This document shows positions 17,651-27,284 of a stretch of DNA of 64,000 nucleotides, piece after piece. Source of the DNA: JAOZTV01 sp965371805. Its GTDB lineage: Bacteria > Acidobacteriota > Aminicenantia > UBA2199. How positions within the stretch are numbered: position 1 is the stretch's first letter; the number at the start of each line of letters is the position of its first letter. Where the stretch lies: NCBI GenBank assembly GCA_965371805.1, contig CBDUZW010000004.1:62001-126000 (forward strand), in the 5' to 3' direction. The translations under genes were made by a program, and so were the position numbers. A model generated the notes under the pieces. It was not told the DNA's origin. It worked only from the letters and a program-made list of their open reading frames with translations, and did no database searches.

Positions 17651-19624
17651 TTATTTACCTAATTTAAATGAAATTCCAAAAAGAAGTTCAATACTTCCTA
17701 AATCCAATGCATTGTCAGGTGATAATTCAGTTGCTTCCAAATCTTTCTTAATAAAGTTCATTTTAACTAACATACTTAGAGAGACTTTCTTTGAAATTGA
17801 ATACTTTGTTCCAGCTAGAATATTAAATCCTACAATACTGTCTTTTAAAGTTTCAATTGGATTAACGTCTTCAAATGTGTAATAGCTAATACCAAATCCA
17901 CCTAGAAAACTAAATTTTTCAGCATTTGCAAATTTATATCTAATATCCAGGCTAACAGGGATATAAGAAAATTTGAATTCATCAGTTGTCCAGTCAGCTG
18001 TTGCAGTTTTTGAGGAGTATGCAGCGCTTAACCAAATATCAAGTTTATTATTGATATCAAAAGTTATATCAATCCCCGGATTAATAATTCTTCCATAAAT
18101 GTCTTCAAAATTAGAAAGAGTCATTTTATTGTATGAAACTGTGGCTCCTAAAGATAATCTTCCAAAAAATGATTTTTTATCTAAACTTTCTATTTCAGTA
18201 TTTACTAAATTCAGTTTTTTTTTAATATCTGTCCATTGTGTTTTCAGCAGAATTTTTTCCTTATACAATTTTTCTAATTTTTCATTTCTTTCTTTATTTT
18301 CTGTAAGTTTTTTTTCATTTGAAAGTCTTTCTTTTTCTAATTTTTCCTGCTTCTTTTTTTCTTTCTCGGCAATTTTTTGAGCTTTAAGAACTTTTTTTTC
18401 CTCTTCTTTCTTTTTATCGATTTCTTCTTTTCCCTTTTCTATTTCTTTCTCTATTTTATCTTTATCATCTTTCTTATCTTCTTCCTGGATTTCATCTGTG
18501 ACAGGAGCTTTGATTTTAACTGGAACAGAGGTTTGCACAGATGCTTTTCCATATTTTTTTTTAACATATTTACCTGTGTTTTTATCAAGTGCCATTATCT
18601 TTATTTTTTTTCCATCGTTGATACATCTGACATCATTTGAAAGAACTCCGGTTTTTGTTGATAATAATTCTGAAATAATAACAGCATCATTTATTTTCAA
18701 TCCATTTTTTATTAATACAATTCCATTTTTATCGGTATGTCCGGTATCAAGAATTGCTTTTCTTGCCTTTTTTCCATTTACAATATAAGCAAATCTGATT
18801 GAATTTTCTTTTAAAATAAGATTGCTGGGTAAAGTTATTGCGTCTTCATATTTGTTTACTAAAACAGAAAATTTTGCAGTCATACCTTTAAGGATTGTTT
18901 TATTACTATTGGCTATATAAAGCGATGCAGACCCACCTTCATTTTTTTTTGCAGTCGCTTCAAAATTTTCGGACAGTTCTTCAATATAAACATTTACTTT
19001 TTGAAGATCTTCAATTTTATCACTGTGATCTAAAAGGTTTATCTTTATTTCATCTAAATTAAGAATTGAACCGATCTCAAAATTATTACTGAGAAGATCA
19101 CCCACAGTAACTTTTGTTTTACCTAAAACACCATCATCATTTGATACAATTACTGAATTCCTGATTTTTTCTTCCAGTTCGTTTACTATGCTTTGAATGT
19201 CTGCTATAAGTGTCTCAGCTTGTTTCTCAGCTCTCTCACTTCTTGTTTTCCAGTTTCGTCTGTTTGTGAGTTTTTTTTTCCACAGAGTGACTTTATTTTT
19301 TTGAACTTTAAGTTCTTTTTCATATTTATCTGTATCTAAAGTCAGTATGATATCGCCTGATTTTATTTCGTCACCTTCAGCTTTGTCAATGCTCTTTACA
19401 ACACCGGAAATCCCTGTAAACAAAGTGATTTCTTTTGATGGTATAACTTTTTTTTCAATATCCTTAAATTCTTTAAATACTATTGGAACTATTGTTTTTG
19501 TAATTACTTTGACTCTTCTTGGACATTTTCTTTGCTTATTTGATTCAGAATCTTTTGGTTGTTCAGCATATATAGCTGTACTGATAAAAGCCATCATCAA
19601 GATCATTATTACATTTTTTTTCAT
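17651..19624 (-). CDS. Periplasmic adaptor (HlyD/RND-MFP-like) fused to a coiled coil and an outer-membrane barrel
   Basis: 657 residues. Signal peptide about 1-20. Residues about 55-330 look like a membrane-fusion-protein adaptor: a lipoyl half-motif (SGVVKSIDKAEGDEIKSGDI), a helical hairpin with dense Lys/Glu (about 100-165), the second lipoyl half (DDGVLGKTKVTVGD), then beta-barrel and proximal domains (KGMTAKFSVLVN, TLPSNLILKEN). A charged coiled coil (about 385-490) leads into a C-terminal domain of about 165 residues with barrel character (GRLSLGATVSYNKM, SFLGGFGISYY, IELLFGISFKLGK). No inner-membrane pump or TolC gene is adjacent. The join of adaptor and outer-membrane barrel in one chain is unusual. 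ATG 19624 follows AGGAG. Confidence 0.72.
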   Translation of the reverse strand: MKKNVIMILMMAFISTAIYAEQPKDSESNKQRKCPRRVKVITKTIVPIVFKEFKDIEKKVIPSKEITLFTGISGVVKSIDKAEGDEIKSGDIILTLDTDKYEKELKVQKNKVTLWKKKLTNRRNWKTRSERAEKQAETLIADIQSIVNELEEKIRNSVIVSNDDGVLGKTKVTVGDLLSNNFEIGSILNLDEIKINLLDHSDKIEDLQKVNVYIEELSENFEATAKKNEGGSASLYIANSNKTILKGMTAKFSVLVNKYEDAITLPSNLILKENSIRFAYIVNGKKARKAILDTGHTDKNGIVLIKNGLKINDAVIISELLSTKTGVLSNDVRCINDGKKIKIMALDKNTGKYVKKKYGKASVQTSVPVKIKAPVTDEIQEEDKKDDKDKIEKEIEKGKEEIDKKKEEEKKVLKAQKIAEKEKKKQEKLEKERLSNEKKLTENKERNEKLEKLYKEKILLKTQWTDIKKKLNLVNTEIESLDKKSFFGRLSLGATVSYNKMTLSNFEDIYGRIINPGIDITFDINNKLDIWLSAAYSSKTATADWTTDEFKFSYIPVSLDIRYKFANAEKFSFLGGFGISYYTFEDVNPIETLKDSIVGFNILAGTKYSISKKVSLSMLVKMNFIKKDLEATELSPDNALDLGSIELLFGISFKLGK

Positions 19625-19799
19625 TAACTGTTCTCCTATTGATTGTAAAGCAAATAATAAGAATTATAAATACATTGCATTAAATTTAAAACATATCAGT
19701 AAAATATATACTTTAAAAACTTTATCAAAATTATGCCTTTCAATCTTAAAATAAGTTTTATTATAACATAAAAAATTTTAAAATAAAAGTTAAAATACA

Positions 19800-20340
19800 T
19801 CCTCAATAAAGGCGAAGGAGATCTTAGTAAACCAGAAAAGAAGGTTATGGTGGAAATACTGATGAGTCTGTTATTAACCGGCAGCAGCATTTGACAGAGA
19901 TAGCCCGTAGCCGGAAAGAAAAGATATCTATTAAAGACACTCTTAGACGGTTATTATTTATGTTGAGTAAAGATTGTATTCTTGCTATTGCTAATAAGAT
20001 AAGCTTGAATGAAGTAAGCTAAAAGATAGATGATAAAACTATCCTAACCCTTGATGCAGGAGATATATGCCATCAATATGGCAGACAGTTTGAGAATATC
20101 AGTAAAGAGACAGGATTTTAGAGTTCAAATACCGAGAGTATAAATCTATTGGACAAAGTAGTAGAAAAGGTTTTCAATCGTGGGTTATGGGTAATGGATA
20201 GAGGTTATTTTGAATAAAGCTAAATGGAGAAAAATAAATAGAAAGCATAGACCAAAATTTATTTATTACATGCTTTTGAAGGGAGTACAGAATCTATTTG
20301 AAGAGATTGGAGATTTGAAAATGAAAAAATGGGGTGATGC
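19800..20340 (+). pseudogene. Decayed DDE transposase (IS4-like)
   Basis: Conceptual translation across frames gives LSKPEKKVMVEIL, then ARSRKEKISIKDTLRRLL (19900-19952), then after a stop KIDDKTILTLDAGDICHQYG (about 20024-20083), then RGLWVMDRGYFE (about 20180-20215). The second Asp-containing block and the DRG block resemble IS4-type DDE transposases. At least three in-frame stops or frame changes interrupt it, and no terminal inverted repeats were recognised. It is non-functional. It marks past insertion between the adaptor gene and the glycosyltransferase gene. Confidence 0.6.
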
Positions 20341-20403
20341 CAGCAATAATATTATTGATTATTCCATATATATATGATAACATTCATTCTATTGCAAGAG
20401 GAG

Positions 20404-22896
20404 ATGGTATTAAACTTGACAAGAAGTATTAAAATAATTTCATTTATTTCTGTTTTTATTTTAGTTTTATCTATAGGTATTAGGGTTTATGCTCCTCTAG
20501 CGGATCTTCCTCCTGATATTTCAATAAGTGGGAGTATCTATACGGATGAAGGTAACCAATGTCATAACTCAAGAAGTAAAATATTATATGATAAATGGTA
20601 TGAGGATGACTGGCAGGTTACAAGATATAATCCTATTCTGCCTTATGTAAAATTTGCTATATTTAAGATTTTTGGGGTTGGGTTTTTACAGGTACGATCT
20701 GTTTCCATTATCTTCTCAATTCTAACTCTATTATTCTTATATTTAATTTTCAGGTCATATTTCTCACCCTTGCTCTCATTATTTGGAGCTGCATTGGTAG
20801 GTCTTAACTTTTTTATTGTTATGTATGGGAAAATTGGAACATTTGAAATTCCAATGATCTTCTGGATGATACTTTCTCTTTATTTTATTGAAAAATTCAG
20901 AAAAACAAAAAGTTCATATTTCCTGTTTTTAACCGGAGTGACTGCTTTCACAGCATTTGTATTTAAAAATATATCTGCATATTTTGTTCCGGTTCCATTT
21001 GTTTCCTATTTTATCTATATCCTGTTTAATGACAAAAAAGAATCTATTTTTACAAAAAGGAATCTGAAAAATAGTTTATTAATAATAGCTGGTACCTTGT
21101 CTGTATTCTTAACATGGTATATCCTTTTTTATCTTCCAAATAAAGAGTGGATAATGAGTGCTCCTGGCAAATATATTGGGAATCAAGTTGTTCCAAAAAC
21201 TATAAGTCAGGCAATTGGAAATTTTTTTGCGTTTAACTGGAAAGAACATTTTTTTAAAATTCCAATTATATGGCTCTTTTCAATTTTATACCTCCCGGTT
21301 TTTTACAGAAAATTGATTTTAAAAAAAAGTGATATAACTGATTTAGCATTTACATTTTTCTTTCTTTCTCATACTGTCTTCTTTATGTTTATGAACCATA
21401 GACCTACAAGGTATCTTCTTCCTGTTATTTTTGCTATGATATTTATGACTCTACAATTTTTTTCCTATTTATTGAACACAAAAGAAAAACAGGTAGGTCC
21501 TTCCATTATTCAAAGGATTCTATTCATTATTCTTGATACGATATGGGTTATTATAGGATATTATTTTTGTTTCTCTCCATTATTTTTTAAGTATTTTGGC
21601 ATTTTAAAAGCAAAAAAAATATCTATATTTGTAATTATTTCTGCTATAATATTTTCTGTACTAATAAGTTTTATTAAACCAGGATCTTTTTCAAAAATCA
21701 GAGGAATGTTTTTTAAGGAAAAAATTGCTTATATTACAGTGTCTATTCTCTTTGCTCTATCACTTTTTTTTAACCTATATTATTTAAAGAAGTGGGATGA
21801 TAATAAAACATATACCGTATTGAATATAAATAAAGATTTGAAGAAAAATCTTAATAATGCCTTTGTTGCAGGATTAACTGCCCCGGTTTCAGTTCTGGAG
21901 AATAAACACAGGTCATTATTTCTTTTTCCGGACTTTGTAAACTGGAATAATGATGGAACAAAAAACGACACATTTATTAAGTATCCAATCTCTCATGCGT
22001 TACTGGCAAGTTTTAATCATGAAATATCTTTGTATTTTCAAAGCTGGCCTAAAAGAATGGAAAATGCAAAATTGTTAAAAAATTATAATGTGAAAGATCA
22101 GTTTCTTCATTTATATTCATTTATACATCCCTATATAGAAAAAATAAAGAGATTGGATAACCTTAATTTTGAATTAATAATTAAAAATCCCAACTCTGGT
22201 AAAACCGATATATATATAAATGAAATTTATTTAAGTAAAGAAAGTATAAATGAAGAAATAAAAGGTTCAGATGTTTATATTAAAAAGGGTAAGAAATTTA
22301 TTACACTTAATAATGGAACATTAAAAGATCATAGTAGTACAATTGTCAACATTACTTTAGATGAAAGACGAATTAATAACTCAAAATCGATACTTTTTAA
22401 TATTGAGACATCATTAGAAAAAGAAGCATTAAGATATGAAGGTGAAAAATTTCCAGGAAGAACTGGAATTAATAAAAAAGTTAAAAGTAGTTCAGCAAAC
22501 TTTGTTAGAGTTTTTGATGGCAAAAAAAATAAAACAGGATTTCTGATTCATGGGCCTCATGTTCCATTTGAATATACACAAGGATTTGTAAAAGCGGAGT
22601 TCAGCTTGAGTTTTAATAGAATCAACAACAATATCAGTCCTGTTTGTACAATTGATCTTTTTGATAAGGATAAAAAACAAAAATTTACAGAGAAAACAAT
22701 TATCCCCAAAAGGGATAAGACAGGTTTAAATGTTTTTAAAAATTACTCTATTTATACACATATTCCTTCAACAAAAAAGATTGAGTTCAGATTAAAAACA
22801 GCAGATTTAGGAAATAAGAATGAGAAAGCCAATATTTATATTGACTATGTTGATATTACATATTATCAGGGGAAGACTTTTTTATTTGAAAATTAA
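20404..22896 (+). CDS. Polytopic GT-C glycosyltransferase-like membrane protein (ArnT/PMT type)
   Basis: About 830 residues. The N-terminal half has roughly 11-12 hydrophobic segments. The first extracytoplasmic loop carries YTDEG (about residue 50), matching the acidic Asp/Glu motif of GT-C enzymes that use polyprenyl-phosphate sugars, followed by RYNPILPYVKFAIFKIFG. The C-terminal about 300 residues are soluble and beta-rich (FDGKKNKTGFLIHGPHVPFEY), probably periplasmic and carbohydrate-binding-like. The start is uncertain: GAGGAG at 20398-20403 abuts ATG 20404 and could serve TTG 20416, while ATG 20374 has no ribosome site. It lies just upstream of the sulfatase-fold gene at 22918, and a shared envelope-glycan pathway is plausible. 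The sugar and acceptor are unknown. Confidence 0.75.
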   Translation: MVLNLTRSIKIISFISVFILVLSIGIRVYAPLADLPPDISISGSIYTDEGNQCHNSRSKILYDKWYEDDWQVTRYNPILPYVKFAIFKIFGVGFLQVRSVSIIFSILTLLFLYLIFRSYFSPLLSLFGAALVGLNFFIVMYGKIGTFEIPMIFWMILSLYFIEKFRKTKSSYFLFLTGVTAFTAFVFKNISAYFVPVPFVSYFIYILFNDKKESIFTKRNLKNSLLIIAGTLSVFLTWYILFYLPNKEWIMSAPGKYIGNQVVPKTISQAIGNFFAFNWKEHFFKIPIIWLFSILYLPVFYRKLILKKSDITDLAFTFFFLSHTVFFMFMNHRPTRYLLPVIFAMIFMTLQFFSYLLNTKEKQVGPSIIQRILFIILDTIWVIIGYYFCFSPLFFKYFGILKAKKISIFVIISAIIFSVLISFIKPGSFSKIRGMFFKEKIAYITVSILFALSLFFNLYYLKKWDDNKTYTVLNINKDLKKNLNNAFVAGLTAPVSVLENKHRSLFLFPDFVNWNNDGTKNDTFIKYPISHALLASFNHEISLYFQSWPKRMENAKLLKNYNVKDQFLHLYSFIHPYIEKIKRLDNLNFELIIKNPNSGKTDIYINEIYLSKESINEEIKGSDVYIKKGKKFITLNNGTLKDHSSTIVNITLDERRINNSKSILFNIETSLEKEALRYEGEKFPGRTGINKKVKSSSANFVRVFDGKKNKTGFLIHGPHVPFEYTQGFVKAEFSLSFNRINNNISPVCTIDLFDKDKKQKFTEKTIIPKRDKTGLNVFKNYSIYTHIPSTKKIEFRLKTADLGNKNEKANIYIDYVDITYYQGKTFLFEN

Positions 22897-22905
22897 AATT
22901 TGTGG

Positions 22906-22911
22906 TACAAT
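22906..22911 (+). promoter_or_regulatory. -10 element, leaderless start predicted
   Basis: TACAAT ends 6 nt before ATG 22918, in the 21-nt gap after the glycosyltransferase gene. There is no clear -35 and no Shine-Dalgarno. The spacing is the same as at 11006-11011. Confidence 0.45.
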
Positions 22912-22917
22912 TAATTA

Positions 22918-24810
22918 ATGAAATTAACTAATTATCTAAATAAAAAAAAATCAATTGTAATTATTGTTATAATACTGATAATCCTGGTTATGTTGGTAAT
23001 GTTTTTATCAAAAAAGAATAAATTATCAAACCTGAATCTTATTGCAAACTCACCGGTATATAAAATGCAAAAAAATGCATATCAAAGTTATTTAAATATA
23101 AAAAAAAAGTGGAAACTGGAAGGAGTATTTAAGTCTGATGATTTAAATATATTTTATAAAAAACAAAAATGGAATGGAAGAATACGTTATAATGATATCA
23201 GTTATCATGCATTTTTTACTGTGAACAATTCCGAAATAAGCTATTCCATTAAGGGTAACGACTTAAAAGGGATTAATTTTAAAATATTTAATCCGAAAAA
23301 TTCAGTAATGACTTATTTCATAGATATTAAGATAAATAATAAAAAAAAGCAGATTTTTAAGAAACATTTTAGCAAAAAAGCACTTTATAGTGACGAAATA
23401 TACTTTCCTGAGCCTGTCAATGGAGATCTTGAAATTATTTTTTCATCTACTGGTAAAGGACTTGGTGCATGGATCAATCCCCGCTTAATAAAACAGAAAA
23501 AAGACCCAAATATTGTTGTAATTATTATGGTGGATACACTGAGATATGACCATACCTCATTATTTGGATATCACAGAAAAACAACTCCCTTCCTTAAAGA
23601 ATTAGCAAAAGATTCAGTCTTTTATAATAATGCATTTTCGACAACTTCATGGACACTACCTGCACATGTTTCGCTTTTTAGTGGAAAAAATTTAACAGAA
23701 CATGGAGTTATTGCTCCAACTGACATTATTTCTTGGAAATATCCATTATTAGCAGAGATATTTCAAAAGAAGGGTTTTGTTACAGCAGCATTCACTGGGG
23801 GTGGGTTTGTCGAAGACAGTTATGGATTTTACAGAGGTTTTCAATATTATTCAAATGTTCCTGGTAGAGTATTCAGTATGAAGTCTGCAGAAAGAGTTTT
23901 TTCACATTTTAAAAATTATATAAGCCGATTTAAAGATAATGATTTATTTGTTTTTCTTCATACCTATCAAGTACATGCTCCCTATAAAGCGCCACGTGAT
24001 TATATTAATAGGATAAAAAAAAATGTTAAAGGCAATCTTATTGGCATATCAAAATTTATAAAGGATAAGAAAAATTATTTTAAGCCTATAAATGATGAAC
24101 AAAAACAATTAATGATAGACCTATATGATGCATCAATTCTCTATACAGACGAAGTTCTTATTGGAAATGTGATGAATTATTTAAAGGAAAAAGGACATTA
24201 TGATAATGCAACCATTGCTGTGTTGAGTGATCATGGAGAAGAATTTTATGATCACGGAAGCTGGGAACATGGGCATACGGTTTATGGTGAATTAACTAAA
24301 ATACCACTTATAATAAAGTTTCCTTCTAATAGTGAGAATAAAAAAAATATAGTTGATAATAAACTAACATCTATAAGTGATATTCCTGGAATTATTTTGA
24401 AAGAAAATGGTTTTGATAAAAATCAAAAAGATAGTATTCAAATTAGAAGAAATAATTCAGATTATTTAATTCCTATATTACTCCCGGTATCACCAATTAT
24501 TAAACAAATTACGCCAAAGATATCATTTATGACAAATGATTTTCATTTTATTTATAATAAAATCGACAAAAATAAACTTAGCTTTTTTGACCCATCACCA
24601 GTAAAAAAAGAGGTTTATGAACTCTATGAGCACCAAACAGATAAAATAGAAGAAATAAATGTTTATAAAACACACTTAAAACTTCACAAAAAATATAAAA
24701 CCTTAATAAAAAAATATTTAAATAGATTGGAAAAGATAAATACAAAAAAACATAAAATTGATGAAAAATTAAAAAAAAAGTTAAAATCCTTAGGTTATCT
24801 TGGGAATTAA
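22918..24810 (+). CDS. Membrane-anchored sulfatase-fold enzyme
   Basis: 630 residues: one transmembrane anchor (about 12-31), a beta-type region (about 45-190), then the catalytic domain (about 198-500). Metal-site motifs are VIIMVDTLRYDHTSLFGY, LSDHGEEFYDHGSWEHGH and the HTYQVHAPYKAP loop. The nucleophile region is SWTLPAHVSLFSG: the Pro/Ala/His pattern of the family is kept, but Thr replaces Cys/Ser, so the classical formylglycine motif is missing. The Lys-rich C-terminus ends KLKSLGYLGN. A broken copy of this same gene type lies at 28116-28371. It probably acts in the periplasm on an envelope glycan; the substrate is unknown. Confidence 0.82.
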   Translation: MKLTNYLNKKKSIVIIVIILIILVMLVMFLSKKNKLSNLNLIANSPVYKMQKNAYQSYLNIKKKWKLEGVFKSDDLNIFYKKQKWNGRIRYNDISYHAFFTVNNSEISYSIKGNDLKGINFKIFNPKNSVMTYFIDIKINNKKKQIFKKHFSKKALYSDEIYFPEPVNGDLEIIFSSTGKGLGAWINPRLIKQKKDPNIVVIIMVDTLRYDHTSLFGYHRKTTPFLKELAKDSVFYNNAFSTTSWTLPAHVSLFSGKNLTEHGVIAPTDIISWKYPLLAEIFQKKGFVTAAFTGGGFVEDSYGFYRGFQYYSNVPGRVFSMKSAERVFSHFKNYISRFKDNDLFVFLHTYQVHAPYKAPRDYINRIKKNVKGNLIGISKFIKDKKNYFKPINDEQKQLMIDLYDASILYTDEVLIGNVMNYLKEKGHYDNATIAVLSDHGEEFYDHGSWEHGHTVYGELTKIPLIIKFPSNSENKKNIVDNKLTSISDIPGIILKENGFDKNQKDSIQIRRNNSDYLIPILLPVSPIIKQITPKISFMTNDFHFIYNKIDKNKLSFFDPSPVKKEVYELYEHQTDKIEEINVYKTHLKLHKKYKTLIKKYLNRLEKINTKKHKIDEKLKKKLKSLGYLGN

Positions 24811-25112
24811 TGTTTTTAATGTTAATAGTTACTGTCTTAAATAAGGTTTTATAGACAGCAACTCTTCATCGTTTTTATCTAATATTTTTATTGAATTAAT
24901 AATAACACCTCATTTCATAGAATTGAAAGCAATTAAAGAGTATATTTCTAACTTTATGAATTTTGCTTTTTTTTGTTATTTTGGCTTTATATGAGCTTTA
25001 TTGCTATTTATATCAGGAATTTTTATTAGAGCTTGCGAAATTACTGATCAATTATATAAAAAAAACCTTAAAAACAAAGCCTTTGATAACATAATTTTAG
25101 TACTTTTTATAT
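24811..25112. other. 302-nt intergenic region, nothing recognised
   Basis: This AT-rich stretch lies between convergent genes. I see no reading frame with family resemblance, no strong hairpin and no RNA gene. Confidence 0.5.
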
Positions 25113-27173
25113 TTATACCTTGGGAATTAAATTAATATCTACTAATTCAACATGAGAATCAAAATCAATTGAAATGAATATACCTTCAAGGTTTTTTTTA
25201 AATTTCTTAAAGATATGTTCTATTATTTTTGAATTATTGATTTTTTTTGATATTGAATATTTTTTTTTGTAATCCATTATTGAAAAAACAATACTTCCAG
25301 TAAAAGGTTCTCGAAGTTTTAGTTGTATTTGTCTGGTTTTTAAATGAAACCAGGAATACCTACGTTTAATTTTTGTAATAGGAAAATTTTCAATTACTTT
25401 TACAATAGTATGCTTTTTGTTTATTTTAATAATTCTGAAATAATCTTTTTGTTTTCCAATAAACATTTTAAGATCTTTTTTATTTACTTCAAATTTACTG
25501 TTCTCCCAATTAAATATTATATAATTGACTGAATAGTTCTCTAATAACCATTTGATTTTATCATTATTTATAATATTTTTAGAACTATATAATTTTTCAT
25601 ATATAATTGCATTATTTGGAACAGCTCTATATGCTGTCCGGCCATTAATATAATAATTTGAATGAAAAAATGAATTTATTGTGTAACGACTATTTCTAAT
25701 AGAACGTCTATTAAAAGAGTATATAGGTAATTCAAGTATTATTTTATCTTTTTCCTTTAAAATATTTTTTGTAAATTTTAATTTATCTAAGATAAATCCT
25801 TTATTAATATACATATGCTTATAGTTTTCTGCGAAAATAAAAACAAGAATGATAAAAAAAAATGTTTTTTTATGTTTTATTTTTTTAAAAATAATTATAA
25901 ACCCTTCAACAGAAATTAATGTAATTAGCAGAACTGCTAGTATTAAAATCCTATGATAAAATCTGAAATTAGCCAATTGTGGAATTATTTTTGTAAAAAA
26001 TCCATAAATTGAAAAATTAAGACCATTAAATATTAAAGAATATTTATAGTATACTAAAATAATAAGTAAACTTAAGGGATAAAACAATTTTAATTCCATT
26101 GAGAGAGATTCTCTTTTAAAAATATAACTAAATAACATATAAAAAACAATAAGTATAAATAACCAATTTGCTAATTGATACATTTTATTTATTTCAAAAA
26201 TAAATGATAGAAAAAGCAAAAAAGTCAAAATAATCGGAATCAAAAAATATTTACTTTTTTTAAAAAGTGGGATAAAAAAAAGAAAAAATATAGTAAATCC
26301 TGGGAAAAAAGTTTTAAATGGATCTTTCTCATTTTGAATTCCAATTTTCTTAAGTAACAATGAACCAGAATTAAAAATTTCTGAAGTAGAGATTAGTGTT
26401 TTATAATTATTATTAAAATTTCTTTTTAATCCTGCATCTCCAATTGTTGTAAAAAAGGGATGATATATAATTATTAATAATAATAAAAAAGGAAGAACGG
26501 ATATTACTAGTTTTTTAAATTTTTTTATTGATAAGAATTTATACAAAAAGGACAATAGAATTATAAGTGGAATCAAAATAGCTGTTGAATAAAACCCATG
26601 ATAAACACTAAATATACCTTGTAAGAGAATAAATAAACCCGTTTTAATTCCATCTTTTATTAGTCCATATTTTAAAAATTTTATAAGAAAATACAAAATA
26701 TAGGGAATAAAAAAAAAAGAAAAAACATTTAACACTCCAAAATGAGTTTTCTGAAATGGAAGCAAAAGATATATTATTGAGCCCAAATATGATGCTGCAT
26801 TAGAATTTGAAGTTTCCTTTATAAGCAAAAAGAAACCAATACTCCCAATATATAGTGCAAATAATAAATAAAGAGAATAACAGGAATTTAGATTTAAATT
26901 AAAAAGTTTTTTAAAAATAAAGAAGAATAATGACTCTCCATACAGGGGATGACCATGAAAAGTAATATAGGACTCTGGATAATAATAATTCAAATGGTAT
27001 AAAGAGTTAAAGCCATTTGTTAAAAAATTAATATTCCATCCAATAACACTCATAATATAATATGAGTCAGGGGATGGATTAAATGGAACCTTTGACTCTA
27101 AAGCAGATTTTACTATTGGAAAATAAAGCGATATAACTATAACAAAAATAATTATTAATGAGACTTTTTTCAT
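25113..27173 (-). CDS. Polytopic membrane protein, probable GT-C glycosyltransferase
   Basis: 686 residues. ATG 27173 is chosen because AGGTGG lies 7 nt upstream; the frame extends to GTG 27185 without a better ribosome site. There are about 12 hydrophobic segments in the first about 460 residues, then a soluble basic domain. The first periplasmic loop contains NPSPDSYYIMSVIGWN, with an acidic residue where GT-C enzymes place their catalytic Asp, and YYYPESYITFHGHPLYGES, resembling uncharacterised YfhO/DUF2079-like membrane glycosyltransferases. The C-terminal domain (SVNYIIFNWENSKFEV) has the character seen in such proteins. Very high Lys/Ile/Asn content matches its AT-rich surroundings. It is a single gene, with the decayed intron upstream. 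Substrate unknown. Confidence 0.65.
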   Translation of the reverse strand: MKKVSLIIIFVIVISLYFPIVKSALESKVPFNPSPDSYYIMSVIGWNINFLTNGFNSLYHLNYYYPESYITFHGHPLYGESLFFFIFKKLFNLNLNSCYSLYLLFALYIGSIGFFLLIKETSNSNAASYLGSIIYLLLPFQKTHFGVLNVFSFFFIPYILYFLIKFLKYGLIKDGIKTGLFILLQGIFSVYHGFYSTAILIPLIILLSFLYKFLSIKKFKKLVISVLPFLLLLIIIYHPFFTTIGDAGLKRNFNNNYKTLISTSEIFNSGSLLLKKIGIQNEKDPFKTFFPGFTIFFLFFIPLFKKSKYFLIPIILTFLLFLSFIFEINKMYQLANWLFILIVFYMLFSYIFKRESLSMELKLFYPLSLLIILVYYKYSLIFNGLNFSIYGFFTKIIPQLANFRFYHRILILAVLLITLISVEGFIIIFKKIKHKKTFFFIILVFIFAENYKHMYINKGFILDKLKFTKNILKEKDKIILELPIYSFNRRSIRNSRYTINSFFHSNYYINGRTAYRAVPNNAIIYEKLYSSKNIINNDKIKWLLENYSVNYIIFNWENSKFEVNKKDLKMFIGKQKDYFRIIKINKKHTIVKVIENFPITKIKRRYSWFHLKTRQIQLKLREPFTGSIVFSIMDYKKKYSISKKINNSKIIEHIFKKFKKNLEGIFISIDFDSHVELVDINLIPKV

Positions 27174-27284
27174 AAAAAAAACCACCTATTTTAAATGTAC
27201 TTTTCTATGTGTAGCAAACATAAATGCATTTAAACATAAATTTGCATTATTATCAAGTATATTGACTTAAAAAACAGACATAAT

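Noticed and set aside
19800..20340. A functional insertion sequence
   Set aside because: Several in-frame stops and frame changes, and no inverted terminal repeats or target duplication could be recognised.
8394..24810. Annotation of the three sulfatase-fold enzymes as active sulfatases
   Set aside because: None has Cys/Ser-x-Pro-x-Arg; Thr occupies the nucleophile position in all three.
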